Assembly (NCBI RefSeq): GCF_000585375.1
Contig: NZ_KK073874.1
Location: 5,363,251-5,427,250 of the forward strand
Direction: 5' to 3'
Length of the DNA stretch: 64,000 nt
Origin: Cryptosporangium arvum DSM 44712
GTDB taxonomy: Bacteria; Actinomycetota; Actinomycetes; Mycobacteriales; Cryptosporangiaceae
Numbering within the stretch: position 1 is the stretch's first letter; every line of letters begins with the position of its first letter. The notes under the pieces are model-generated. The model searched no databases. It had not been told where the DNA came from and worked only from the letters and a program-made list of their open reading frames with translations. Made by a program: the position numbers and the translations under genes. Below, in pieces: positions 40,542 through 48,432 of the stretch.

Positions 40542-41103
40542 GCTCTCGCCCGCCGAGCGGCACCGGGTGATCGCCGGGGTGTTCACCGACCGGGCCCGCG
40601 GCGCGAAGGATTGGGACGTTCCGTCGCCGGTGGCGTCCTGGACCGCCCGGGACGTGGTGCGTCATCTCGTGGAGTGGTTCCCGGCGTTCCTGGCCGGCGG
40701 GGCCGGGGTCACGCTCCCGGCCGGCCCGCCGGTGGACGCGGATCCGGCGGGGGCGTGGGAGGCCCAGGCCGCCGCCGTCCAGGCACTGCTGGACGACCGC
40801 TCGACGCCGCCGCGGACGCTGTCGAACCCGCACATCGGCGACATCCCGCTGGACCGCGCGATCGACCAGTTCTACACCGCGGACGTCTTCATGCACACCT
40901 GGGACCTGGCCCGGGCGACCGGCCAGGACGACCGGCTCGACCCGGCGTTCGCGGCGCTGCTCGTCGACGGGATGGAGCCGATGGAGGACGTGATGCGCGG
41001 GTCGGGCCAGTACGGCCCGCGGGTGGCGGTACCGGAGGGCTCCGACGGCCCGACGCGTCTCCTCGGCTTCATCGGCCGCGATCCGTTCTGGACCCCGGCC
41101 TAG
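40528..41103 (+). CDS. TIGR03086/maleylpyruvate-isomerase-N family protein
   Basis: This 191-residue DinB-like four-helix protein is related to the one at 3594-4163. WTARDVVRHLVEWFPAFLAG near residue 33 and FMHTWDLARATGQDDR near residue 125 contain the expected His residues. It may be a mycothiol-dependent enzyme, with unknown reaction. It overlaps the SRPBCC gene by 14 bp, so the three genes from 39739 form one operon. Its last 35 bp overlap the convergent dehalogenase-like gene. Confidence 0.82.
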   Translation: MALSELSPAERHRVIAGVFTDRARGAKDWDVPSPVASWTARDVVRHLVEWFPAFLAGGAGVTLPAGPPVDADPAGAWEAQAAAVQALLDDRSTPPRTLSNPHIGDIPLDRAIDQFYTADVFMHTWDLARATGQDDRLDPAFAALLVDGMEPMEDVMRGSGQYGPRVAVPEGSDGPTRLLGFIGRDPFWTPA

Positions 41104-41896
41104 GCAGCCAGTCGATCAGGGCGGTGGCGATCGCGTCCGGGTGGTCCTCGGGGAGGAAGTGGGTGCCGGGGCCCACGCTGACCACGGACAGCCGGCGGCC
41201 GTGCGCCCGGCACCAGGCCACCTCGGCCGCACCGATCACCGCGCCGGGCTCGCCGTGGAGCAGGAGTTTCGGGGCGGGCGACTCGGCCAGCACGCGCTGG
41301 TTCGCCCGGACCACCGCGGTCACGTCGCCCGGTACGCCCTCGACCGGGATCTCGCGGGCCCAGGCCAGCAGCGGCCTGCGGCTCGCGGGGTCGGGGTAGG
41401 GCGCGCGGTAGGCGTCCCGCTCGGCGTCGGTGAGCGTGCGGAGCACCCCGCCGGGCAGCACCGTCTCGACGAAGACGTTCTCCTCGAGCACCAGCTGCTC
41501 ACCGCGGCCGGGTGACCGGGCCTCCTCGAACAGCGGGTCCAGCCGCGCGACCGGATGGAGGTGCCCCTCCAGGAACGCCACCGCGTTCACCAGGTCCGGC
41601 CGCCGCCCGAGCAGGTCGATCGCCAGCACCGCGCCCCAGTCGTGCCCGACGAGCGTCGCCGGGCCGAGTTCGCCGGCGAACGCCTCGACGTACCGGGCGT
41701 GGTCGGCGAAGCGGTACTCCAGGTCGGGGCGGGGCGACCGGCCCATGCCGACGAGGTCCACGGCGACGCACCGGAAGCCGGCCGCCGCGACCGGCTCCAG
41801 CACATTGCGCCACAGGTACGACGACGTCGGGTTGCCGTGCAGGAACAGCACCGCCGGTCCGGTCCCGCGCGAGACGGCGTGCAGATCGTGGGTCAC
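41069..41896 (-). CDS. Haloalkane dehalogenase-like alpha/beta hydrolase
   Basis: This 275-residue alpha/beta hydrolase carries the haloalkane-dehalogenase marks: HGNPTSSYLWRN with the halide-binding Asn22, and GHDWG with nucleophile Asp86 followed by Trp87. The catalytic His is in GPGTHFLPEDHPD near residue 252. A Trp after the nucleophile and an Asn in HGNP separate this group from epoxide hydrolases and esterases, so carbon-halogen cleavage is the best guess. GTG 41896 has GGGAG upstream. The gene is divergent from the response-regulator operon. Confidence 0.85.
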   Translation of the reverse strand: MTHDLHAVSRGTGPAVLFLHGNPTSSYLWRNVLEPVAAAGFRCVAVDLVGMGRSPRPDLEYRFADHARYVEAFAGELGPATLVGHDWGAVLAIDLLGRRPDLVNAVAFLEGHLHPVARLDPLFEEARSPGRGEQLVLEENVFVETVLPGGVLRTLTDAERDAYRAPYPDPASRRPLLAWAREIPVEGVPGDVTAVVRANQRVLAESPAPKLLLHGEPGAVIGAAEVAWCRAHGRRLSVVSVGPGTHFLPEDHPDAIATALIDWLPRPGSRTDRGR

Positions 41897-41904
41897 GGTG
41901 TGCC

Positions 41905-41921
41905 TTCAGCTCCCGTTCAGG
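41905..41921 (+). promoter_or_regulatory. TTCAG direct repeat upstream of response-regulator operon
   Basis: TTCAGC (41905-41910) and TTCAGG (41916-41921) are direct repeats 11 bp apart, one helical turn, as OmpR-family regulators prefer. The same hexamer occurs three times before the PepSY gene at 43970. This suggests autoregulation; the repeats also lie near the divergent dehalogenase start. Confidence 0.65.
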
Positions 41922-41967
41922 TGGGGTGACGGAAGATTGCGGTTTCCGATCCTCCGGAGGCCGAACC

Positions 41968-42645
41968 ATGCGTGTCCTCGTCGTCGACGACGAGCAGCGG
42001 CTCGCCCGCACCCTGCGGCTCGGGCTCGAAGCGGAAGGCTTCGCGGTCGACGTCGCGCACGACGGCGTCGACGGGCTCTGGCTGGCCCGTGAGAACTCGT
42101 ACGACGCGATCGTGCTCGACCTCATGCTCCCAGGGATCAATGGCTACCAGGTGTGCGCGACGTTGCGCGCGGAGAAAAACTGGACGCCGATCCTCATGCT
42201 CACCGCGAAGGACGGCGAGTGGGACCAGGTCGAAGGCCTCGACACCGGCGCCGACGACTACCTCACGAAGCCGTGCTCGTTCCCGGTGCTGGTGGCCCGG
42301 TTGCGCGCGGTGTCGCGGCGCGGCGCGCGGGAACGCCCCACCCAGCTCGAGGTCGGCGACCTGCGGCTGGATCCGGCCGCGCGGCGGGCGTGGCGCGGCG
42401 ACGCCGAGATCGAGCTGACCGCCCGCGAGTTCTCGCTGCTCGCGTTCCTGGCCCGGCACGCCGGTGACGTCGTCTCCAAGCGGCAGATCCTCGACGCGGT
42501 GTGGGACGTCGACTTTGTCGGCGACCCGAACATCGTCGAGGTGTACGTGCGTCACCTGCGCAACAAGATCGACCGTCCGTTCGGCCGGGCGGCGATCCAG
42601 ACCGTGCGCGGCGCCGGCTACCGCCTGGGCAGCGACGGTGGCTAG
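41968..42645 (+). CDS. OmpR/PhoB-family response regulator
   Basis: This 225-residue regulator has an intact receiver with acidic pair Asp7-Asp8, phosphorylated Asp51 (IVLDLMLPG) and the conserved Lys in YLTKP, followed by a C-terminal winged helix (ELTAREFSLLAFLARHAGDV; EVYVRHLRNKIDR). ATG 41968 is preceded by CCGGAGG. It overlaps the histidine-kinase gene by 8 bp. The TTCAG repeats upstream and before the PepSY gene are its probable binding sites. Confidence 0.92.
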   Translation: MRVLVVDDEQRLARTLRLGLEAEGFAVDVAHDGVDGLWLARENSYDAIVLDLMLPGINGYQVCATLRAEKNWTPILMLTAKDGEWDQVEGLDTGADDYLTKPCSFPVLVARLRAVSRRGARERPTQLEVGDLRLDPAARRAWRGDAEIELTAREFSLLAFLARHAGDVVSKRQILDAVWDVDFVGDPNIVEVYVRHLRNKIDRPFGRAAIQTVRGAGYRLGSDGG

Positions 42646-43912
42646 CCGGGGCGTCCGGGCCCGGACGACGCTCGCCGCGATGCTCGTCGTGGCGGTGGCC
42701 CTGCTCGCCGGGGCCGCCGCGCTCGTCGTGCTGGTCCGGGGCTCGCTGCGTGAGGGCCTGGAGAACACCGCCGAGCAGCGCGCCGCCGAGCTGCTCGCGC
42801 GCCCCGGCGACGCCACCGCGGACGACGACGACCTCGACGACGTCGCCTGGCAGGTCACGCGCGCGGACGGCACCGTGGTCCGCTCGTCCGTGCCGCTCCC
42901 GGACGAACCCGCCGACGAGGTCCGGCTCCCCGGGGCCGACCACCCCTACCTCGTCGTCACCGACCGCGAGGACGACACGAAGGTGTCGGTCGCGGTCTCG
43001 CTGGAGGAGCTCGACGACTCCACGTCCGCGCTGGTGACCCCGCTGGCCGTCGGCCTGCCGCTGCTCGTGCTGCTGGTCGGCGGCGTGACCTGGGTGGTCG
43101 TGTCCCGGGCGTTGGCCCCGGTCGAACGCATCCGGCGCGAGGTCGAGGAGATCACCGGCGACCGGCTCGACCGCCGCGTGCCCGAACCGGCCTCCCGCGA
43201 CGAGATCGGACGCCTCGCCCGCACGATGAACCGCATGCTGACACGCCTGCAGGACGCCCAGCTCCGGCAGCGCCGGTTCGTCGCCGACGCCTCGCACGAG
43301 CTGCGCTCGCCGGTGGCCGGGCTCCGGCAGGTCGCCGAGATCTCCCAGGCCCACCCCGGCGCTCTCCCGGACGGCGAGCTGGCCGGGACGGTGCTGGAGG
43401 AGTCCACCCGGCTGCAACGGCTGGTCGAGCAGCTGCTCCTGCTCACCCGGGCCGACGCCGGTGGTGTCGACGGCGCGCGCAGCGACGTCGACCTGGACGA
43501 TCTGGCCCTCTGGGAGGCGCGCAGGATCGCCCGCGGCGGTCTGGCCGTGGACACCACCGGGATCGGCGGCGGGCGGGTGCGCGGCGACGAGAGCGCGCTC
43601 GCGCAGGTGGTGCGCAACCTGGTGGACAACGCGGCCCGGCACGCCCGGGACACCGTCGCGGTCGGCGTGCGCACGGCCGGGGACACGGTCGAGCTCACCG
43701 TGGACGACGACGGGCCCGGCGTTCCCGCCGGCGAACGGGAGCGGGTGTTCGAGCGGTTCGTGCGGCTGGACGAGGCCCGCGCCCGTGACGCCGGCGGGAG
43801 CGGGCTGGGGCTGGCCATCGTGCGTGAGATCGTGACCGCCCACGGCGGGTCCGTCGCGGTCACGACGGCACCGGGGGGCGGGGCACGCTTCACCGTGCGG
43901 CTGCCTGCCTGA
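42638..43912 (+). CDS. Sensor histidine kinase
   Basis: This 424-residue kinase has two transmembrane helices (about residues 11-33 and 132-155) that enclose a small acidic external domain of about 100 residues. A HAMP linker, the phospho-accepting His220 (DASHELRSP) and an HATPase domain with the N box NLVDNAARHA and glycine-rich GGSGLGLAIVREIV follow. It should phosphorylate the adjacent regulator. The acid-rich sensor (DDDDLDD) suggests sensing of cations or cationic peptides. GTG 42638 overlaps the regulator gene. Confidence 0.9.
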   Translation: MASRGVRARTTLAAMLVVAVALLAGAAALVVLVRGSLREGLENTAEQRAAELLARPGDATADDDDLDDVAWQVTRADGTVVRSSVPLPDEPADEVRLPGADHPYLVVTDREDDTKVSVAVSLEELDDSTSALVTPLAVGLPLLVLLVGGVTWVVVSRALAPVERIRREVEEITGDRLDRRVPEPASRDEIGRLARTMNRMLTRLQDAQLRQRRFVADASHELRSPVAGLRQVAEISQAHPGALPDGELAGTVLEESTRLQRLVEQLLLLTRADAGGVDGARSDVDLDDLALWEARRIARGGLAVDTTGIGGGRVRGDESALAQVVRNLVDNAARHARDTVAVGVRTAGDTVELTVDDDGPGVPAGERERVFERFVRLDEARARDAGGSGLGLAIVREIVTAHGGSVAVTTAPGGGARFTVRLPA

Positions 43913-43919
43913 AACGGCT

Positions 43920-43946
43920 TTCAGGTGCGTTCAGGGGAGATTCAGG
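43920..43946 (+). promoter_or_regulatory. Triple TTCAGG direct repeat before PepSY gene
   Basis: TTCAGG occurs at 43920-43925, 43930-43935 and 43941-43946, with 10- and 11-bp spacing, just upstream of the PepSY gene. The repeats match those before the response-regulator gene, so this gene is probably the main target of that two-component system. Confidence 0.7.
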
Positions 43947-43969
43947 GTCCGCGTCGCAGGCTGTGCGAC

Positions 43970-44521
43970 ATGAACACGACGAAACTCCGCAGCAAGCGCG
44001 TTCTCGCCTCGACCGCCGTGGTCGCCGCCCTGGCCGTCGGCGGAGGCGTGTGGGCCACGACGGCCTCCGCGAACGACGAGGTCCGTGGTGGGGACCGCGA
44101 CCGGGTGGCCGAGGCGGCGGTCGAGGCCGCCGGCGGCGGTACCGCGACCGACGTCGAGACCAGCGACGACCGCGGTGAGGCCTACGAGGTCGAGGTGCGC
44201 CGCGAGGACGGCACCGAGGTCGACGTCACGCTGGACAAGGACCTGAAGGTGGTCACCAAGGAGACCGACGCTCCGGACGCCGGCACCGCCGCGGCGCCCT
44301 CGGGCTCTCCCGAGGCCGACGACCGGCCGCTGACCCCCGCCGAGCAGGCCTCGGCCGAGAAGGCCGCGGTGGCCGCGGTCCCGGGGAGCACGGTGCTCGA
44401 CGTCGACCGCGGCGACCGGGCGGGCGTCGCCTACGAGGTCGAGGTCCGCACCACCGACAACGTCGAGTGGAACGTCGACCTGGACTCCGCGTTCGCGGTG
44501 GTCGGCAAGACCGCCGACTGA
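43970..44521 (+). CDS. Exported double-PepSY-domain protein
   Basis: This 183-residue protein has an N-terminal signal or anchor (LASTAVVAALAVGGGVWATT, residues 12-31) followed by two PepSY-like repeats. Each carries a (R/K)-(V/A)-A-x-A-A helix and a YEVEVR strand (YEVEVRREDGTEVDV near residue 67; YEVEVRTTDNVEWNV near residue 159), separated by an acidic Pro/Ala linker. PepSY domains inhibit or bind peptidases and sensor partners outside the membrane. Its place directly after the kinase gene suggests it is an output of, or feeds back on, that system. Confidence 0.85.
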   Translation: MNTTKLRSKRVLASTAVVAALAVGGGVWATTASANDEVRGGDRDRVAEAAVEAAGGGTATDVETSDDRGEAYEVEVRREDGTEVDVTLDKDLKVVTKETDAPDAGTAAAPSGSPEADDRPLTPAEQASAEKAAVAAVPGSTVLDVDRGDRAGVAYEVEVRTTDNVEWNVDLDSAFAVVGKTAD

Positions 44522-44524
44522 CGC

Positions 44525-45319
44525 TCAGCCGGCCGCGGCGAGCACGGAGCCGGTCTCCAGCAGCGACTTGAGGTCGGAGAGCAGCCGCGGCCAGCCCTCG
44601 CTGATCATCGAGCGCAGCACCCCGCCGGGCTCCAGGTCCCCGTGCACCACGGTCAGCTTGACGACGCCGTCCCCGGCCGGTTCGAGCTCGAACGTGACCG
44701 CGGACCGGGGCTCGGCGGCGAGCCGTTCACGCGTCTCGTCGTCGATGCCGTTCGCGGCCGCCCACGCCGGCGTGAACGTGTGCCAGGTGTACGCGAGCCG
44801 CCGGTACGGGTCGTGCACCAGCACGCGCTGCTCGGGGTGCGAGGTCTCCGACCCGCGGTCCGACCAGGTCATCGGCGCGCCGGCGGCCCAGTCGGAGCGG
44901 AACTGGACCCCCCAGTAGGCCGCGGTGAACTCGGGCTGGCGCAGCGCGTCCCAGAGCTGCTCGGGCGTGGTGCGGATGTACGTGGTGTAGACGAAGTCCA
45001 CGGCGCTCTCCAGTGCGGTTCGCAGGTCGGCCAGGGCCCGGGCACGGTCGCGGTGGTACCGGTTGATCCAGCGGTCCGCGATCGCGGTGATCGGACCGGC
45101 GTCCAGGTAGTGGAGCTTCTCGCGGCCGTGCCGGGAGACGCGGATCAGGCCGGCCGACTCGAGCACGGCCAGGTGCTTGCTGACCGCCTGGCGGGTCATG
45201 CCCAGACCGTCGCCGAGCTCGCGCAGGCTCTGGCCGTTGCGCTCGTTGAGGCGGTCGAGCAGGAGCCGGCGGCTCGCGTCGGCAAGCGCTTTGAACGCTT
45301 CGTCGGAGACCTGATCCAC
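44525..45319 (-). CDS. Fused ArsR-type regulator with SRPBCC domain
   Basis: This 264-residue protein joins an ArsR winged helix (about residues 5-85, with LGDGLGMTRQAVSKHLAVLE) to a C-terminal SRPBCC/AHSA1 domain (about residues 108-255, YIRTTPEQLWDALRQPEFTA). The fusion mirrors the two separate coupled genes at 39739 and 40074. Ligand binding in the SRPBCC cavity may directly control DNA binding. A perfect palindrome 12 bp upstream of the GTG start is its likely operator. It lies 3 bp from the convergent PepSY stop. Confidence 0.87.
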   Translation of the reverse strand: MDQVSDEAFKALADASRRLLLDRLNERNGQSLRELGDGLGMTRQAVSKHLAVLESAGLIRVSRHGREKLHYLDAGPITAIADRWINRYHRDRARALADLRTALESAVDFVYTTYIRTTPEQLWDALRQPEFTAAYWGVQFRSDWAAGAPMTWSDRGSETSHPEQRVLVHDPYRRLAYTWHTFTPAWAAANGIDDETRERLAAEPRSAVTFELEPAGDGVVKLTVVHGDLEPGGVLRSMISEGWPRLLSDLKSLLETGSVLAAAG

Positions 45320-45330
45320 GTCCTCTATTT

Positions 45331-45350
45331 AGGCAACCAAAAGGTTGCCT
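45331..45350. promoter_or_regulatory. Operator AGGCAACC-AAAA-GGTTGCCT
   Basis: This perfect inverted repeat with 8-bp arms around AAAA lies just upstream of the fused ArsR-SRPBCC gene. It is the likely autoregulatory site. It also lies at the 3' end of the next upstream gene, whose stop is at 45352. Confidence 0.75.
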
Positions 45351-45351
45351 G

Positions 45352-46149
45352 TCAAGCCCGGCGGCGGGGGAACGGGACCACCAGCACGAGGAGGGCGAGG
45401 ACGGCCGCGACGAGGGCGGGCACCGCCGTGGGCTCGCCGGTGAGCCCGCGCCAGAACGGTTCCTGGACGTAGTTGTGCGCCTCGGTGACGCCGTCCGGCA
45501 GCGCCCGGTAGAGCGTCCAGGCCACGGCCGGGATCAGCAGCACGAGCGTGACACCGGTCAGCAGGACGAGGGCCCGGCGCCGGAGCGGGTGGTCACGGGT
45601 CCGGCGGTCACCCCAGACGACCAGGCCCCACCCGAGCGCCGCTCCGGCGAGTGCGCCGGCCAGGCCGGCGAGCGTCACAACGCTCGTCGGCTCGCGGAGC
45701 ACCTTGGTGAAGAGCCCTCCGCCGTTGCCCCAGAACGAGTCGATCACGAAGATCCGCAGGTGCCCCCGGGTGGCGACGACGTTCGCCTCGGTCGAACCCT
45801 CGTAGGTCTCGCTCGACTCGCCGACGATCCGCCAGCCGGCCGCCTTCAACCGGTCGCGGATCCCGTCCAGCGACCGGCCCGGGGCCGGGGCGGCCGACCC
45901 GTACTCGGCGACCGTGATCACGGTGCCGGTGTCGGCCACGTCGTCACGCACCGGGTCGGCCCGCGTGAACGGCGCCGGATCGCCGGGGCTGACCAGCCGC
46001 CCGATCTCGGCGAACTCCGCGGCCGTCGGCAGTGGACTCGTCGCCTCCCACGCGCGCCACGACGCCAGCGCACCGCCGATCAGCGCGAGCACGGCCGCGA
46101 GAAGGATGCCGACGAGGACCGGGCCCGGATCCCGGCGAGAGGTAGTCAC
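45352..46149 (-). CDS. Three-helix membrane protein of unknown function
   Basis: This 265-residue protein has one N-terminal transmembrane helix (about residues 10-30), an external alpha/beta domain of about 120 residues (including RSLDGIRDRLKAAGWRIVGE) and two or three C-terminal helices. I do not recognise a family. I chose GTG 46149, directly before the first helix; GTG 46215 would add 22 residues without hydrophobicity. It is 72 bp downstream of the MarR gene on the same strand. Confidence 0.68.
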   Translation of the reverse strand: MTTSRRDPGPVLVGILLAAVLALIGGALASWRAWEATSPLPTAAEFAEIGRLVSPGDPAPFTRADPVRDDVADTGTVITVAEYGSAAPAPGRSLDGIRDRLKAAGWRIVGESSETYEGSTEANVVATRGHLRIFVIDSFWGNGGGLFTKVLREPTSVVTLAGLAGALAGAALGWGLVVWGDRRTRDHPLRRRALVLLTGVTLVLLIPAVAWTLYRALPDGVTEAHNYVQEPFWRGLTGEPTAVPALVAAVLALLVLVVPFPRRRA

Positions 46150-46221
46150 GGCCGCGAGCGTATTGATCGGTCGCCAGTGCCCGATCGGACCGCGCCGGTC
46201 GCCGGGAGCGATCACGGCCGC

Positions 46222-46680
46222 CTACGAGGGGCTCGGGTCCTGAGCCCGATGGACGGCGGCCAGCGCTCCGAGCACGGAGACGGTCAGCTCCCGCTGCTCG
46301 TCGGTCAGCCCGGCGCCGATCCGGTCGATCTCCGCGGCGACCGGTTCGAGCGCGCGCACGACGTCGGCCTCGGCCCGTGCGGTGGCCCGGACGATCTGGC
46401 GGCGGCGGTCGCGGGGGTGGGGTTCGCGGCGGGCGTACCCGGCCCGCTCGAGCCGGTCGACGAGGCCGGTCGCGGCGCCGGAACTCAGCCCCAGCAGCCG
46501 CCCGAGCTCCACCGGCCCGGGCGGATCCGCGAACTCCACCGGCCCGGCCGCCGCCAGCAGGTGCTTGAGCGCGAGGTAATCGCCCGCGGAGAGGCCGAGC
46601 CGGCGCGCGACCGACGCGTCGAACTCGGCCACGGCGACGGCCAGGTGATGGACCGCCCAGGTCAACGGCTGCGCTTCCAC
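46222..46680 (-). CDS. MarR family transcriptional regulator
   Basis: This 152-residue regulator has a winged helix in the middle (VELGRLLGLSSGAATGLVDR, then LERAGYARREPHPRDRRR) and the N- and C-terminal dimerisation helices. The DRR in the wing is typical for MarR. It is divergent from a TspO-like membrane gene with overlapping palindromes in the 49-bp gap, and so probably represses both. Confidence 0.9.
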   Translation of the reverse strand: MEAQPLTWAVHHLAVAVAEFDASVARRLGLSAGDYLALKHLLAAAGPVEFADPPGPVELGRLLGLSSGAATGLVDRLERAGYARREPHPRDRRRQIVRATARAEADVVRALEPVAAEIDRIGAGLTDEQRELTVSVLGALAAVHRAQDPSPS

Positions 46681-46690
46681 GACAGCCAGG

Positions 46691-46717
46691 GTAGCTTGGA
46701 AACAAAGCTACTTTGTT
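46691..46717. promoter_or_regulatory. Overlapping MarR operators
   Basis: Two perfect inverted repeats overlap: GTAGCTT-N7-AAGCTAC (46691-46711) and AACAAAG-CTA-CTTTGTT (46701-46717). They fill most of the gap between the MarR gene and the TspO-like gene. Binding to one would exclude the other. Confidence 0.75.
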
Positions 46718-46729
46718 GCGGAGGTACCC

Positions 46730-47461
46730 GTGGAACAGAGTACGCACGACCGCACCCGCTCGATCGCCCTGGCCGGGGCGTGCGCGGCGTTCGTCGCCGT
46801 CCCCAACCTCGGCGCGCTGTTCGGCCGCGGCGAGCAGACCGACCGCTACGACACCGTGATCACGCCACCGAACTACGCGTTCGTCGTCTGGGCACCGATC
46901 TTCGCCGGGTGCCTGGCCTCGACGCTCACCCAGGTCCGCGCGAGCGACCAGGAGACCAGCCGGCGCACGGGCTGGCCGCTGACCGGCGCGTACCTCACGA
47001 ACACGGTGTGGTCGCTGGCCGCGCAGAGCGACCGGTTCGCCGCCACGCCGTTCCTGCTCCCGCTGGCGGCCGGGTTCGCCGGGGTGGCGCACGCGCGCGT
47101 GCAGGGCCTGACCGACCCGGGCCGGGCGACACCGGTCGGCACCGGTCTCCTGCTCGGCTGGACGACGCTCGCGAGCGCGGTGAACCTGGCCGCCGGTGCG
47201 AACCTGTCCGGGGCGGGCAAGGAGTCGCCCCGCACGGTCCGGTCGTCGGCCGCCGGGCTCCTCGCGGTGTGCGCCGCGGTGGCCGCGGGGGTCGCCGCCA
47301 GCCGGCGCGGCGCCGGTCCGGTCGCAGCCACGTCCGGCTGGGGTCTGCTCACCACCGCGCTCTCCCCCACCCGCCCGCGCGGTGTCCGGGCCGTCGCCGC
47401 CACCGGGGCGGCGGCGATCGCCGCCGGTCTAGCCGTCTCGCGCGCCCGCCGGGCCGGCTAA
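46730..47461 (+). CDS. TspO/MBR-like multi-pass membrane protein
   Basis: This 243-residue membrane protein has six to seven helices. The segment ITPPNYAFVVWAPIFAGCLA (about residues 44-63) and TNTVWSLAAQSD resemble the tryptophan-rich sensory protein/TspO-like group, whose members bind tetrapyrroles or other small hydrophobic ligands. The relationship is distant and most of the typical tryptophans are missing. GTG 46730 has GGAGG upstream. It is under control of the divergent MarR gene. Its last 33 bp overlap the convergent esterase gene. Confidence 0.65.
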   Translation: MEQSTHDRTRSIALAGACAAFVAVPNLGALFGRGEQTDRYDTVITPPNYAFVVWAPIFAGCLASTLTQVRASDQETSRRTGWPLTGAYLTNTVWSLAAQSDRFAATPFLLPLAAGFAGVAHARVQGLTDPGRATPVGTGLLLGWTTLASAVNLAAGANLSGAGKESPRTVRSSAAGLLAVCAAVAAGVAASRRGAGPVAATSGWGLLTTALSPTRPRGVRAVAATGAAAIAAGLAVSRARRAG

Positions 47462-48352
47462 CGCCGCACGCAGCGCGCGGGCCTGGGCCCGCCAGAAGTC
47501 GATCGACACCTTCTTCCGGCGGAACAGCGCGTCGAAGTAGTGGAACGCGCCGTGCACGACGTGGAAGTCGCACGGCACGCCGGCCTTCAGCAACCGCGCC
47601 GCGTAGTGCGCGTCCTCCTCGTAGAACAGGTCCAGGGTCCCGACGCCGATCCACGCCGGTGGCAGACCGCTCAGGTCCTCCCGGCGGGCGGGCGCGGCGT
47701 ACGGCGACACCGCCGGGTCGCCGGGCGCCGCCCCACCGAGGTAGGACGTCCACCCGTACCGGTTGCTGCCGGGCGTCCAGACCCGCACGTGCCGGGTGTC
47801 GAGATCGGTACGCAGCACCGTGCGGTCGTCGAGCATCGGGTACAGCAGCAGCTGGAACGCGGGTCGCACGTCACCCCGGTCGTGCGCGAGCAGCGCCAGC
47901 GCCGCCGCGAGCCCACCGCCCGCGCTGGCGCCGCCGACCGCGACCCGCGCCGGGTCGACGTCCGGGTCGGCCACGAGCCGGCGCAGTGCCGCGTACGCGT
48001 CCTCCAGCGCGGCCGGGGCCGGGTGCTCCGGCGCCAGCCGGTACTCCACCGACGCGACGATGATGCCGAGCGTGCGCGCGAACGCGATGTTCGTGGTGTC
48101 GTCCTGGCACCGGTTGCCGATGATCATGCCGCCGGCGTGCAGCCAGAGCAGCGCGGGCGCCGGGCCGCTCAGGTACCGCGGCCGGTAGAACCGCACGAGC
48201 ACGTCCGGTGTCCGGACGTCCTCCACGACGACGTCGTCGGGGAACGTCGTCGCGCCCGGCCCGAGCCGGTCCAGCACCCGCGCGGACCGCGGGCCGATCG
48301 TGAACGGGGGAAGGAACCGCCCGGCCCGCAGGTCGGAATGGAAGACAGCCAT
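47429..48352 (-). CDS. Alpha/beta hydrolase, hormone-sensitive-lipase family
   Basis: This 307-residue esterase of the HSL (bacterial family IV) type has the oxyanion motif as HAGG (residues 72-75; the usual form is HGGG) and the nucleophile Ser143 in GGASAGG. VEYRLAPEHPAPAALEDAYA near residue 102 is the family hallmark, and the catalytic His is in HGAFHYFD near the C-terminus. I chose ATG 48352 because GAGGGG lies upstream. It overlaps the convergent TspO-like gene by 33 bp. It should hydrolyse short acyl esters. Confidence 0.88.
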   Translation of the reverse strand: MAVFHSDLRAGRFLPPFTIGPRSARVLDRLGPGATTFPDDVVVEDVRTPDVLVRFYRPRYLSGPAPALLWLHAGGMIIGNRCQDDTTNIAFARTLGIIVASVEYRLAPEHPAPAALEDAYAALRRLVADPDVDPARVAVGGASAGGGLAAALALLAHDRGDVRPAFQLLLYPMLDDRTVLRTDLDTRHVRVWTPGSNRYGWTSYLGGAAPGDPAVSPYAAPARREDLSGLPPAWIGVGTLDLFYEEDAHYAARLLKAGVPCDFHVVHGAFHYFDALFRRKKVSIDFWRAQARALRAALAGPAGARDG

Positions 48353-48432
48353 GCGCGCCCCTCGTCGTTGAGGTCGGACGCCCATCATCCTGGAGAATCC
48401 CCCCGGACACCCCGAGAAACGTGAGGTAGCTC

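Noticed and set aside
45475-48063. Long plus-strand open frame opposite the membrane-protein, MarR and esterase genes
   Set aside because: It crosses several well-supported genes on both strands, including the overlapping MarR operators, and shows no domain; high GC removes stop codons by chance.
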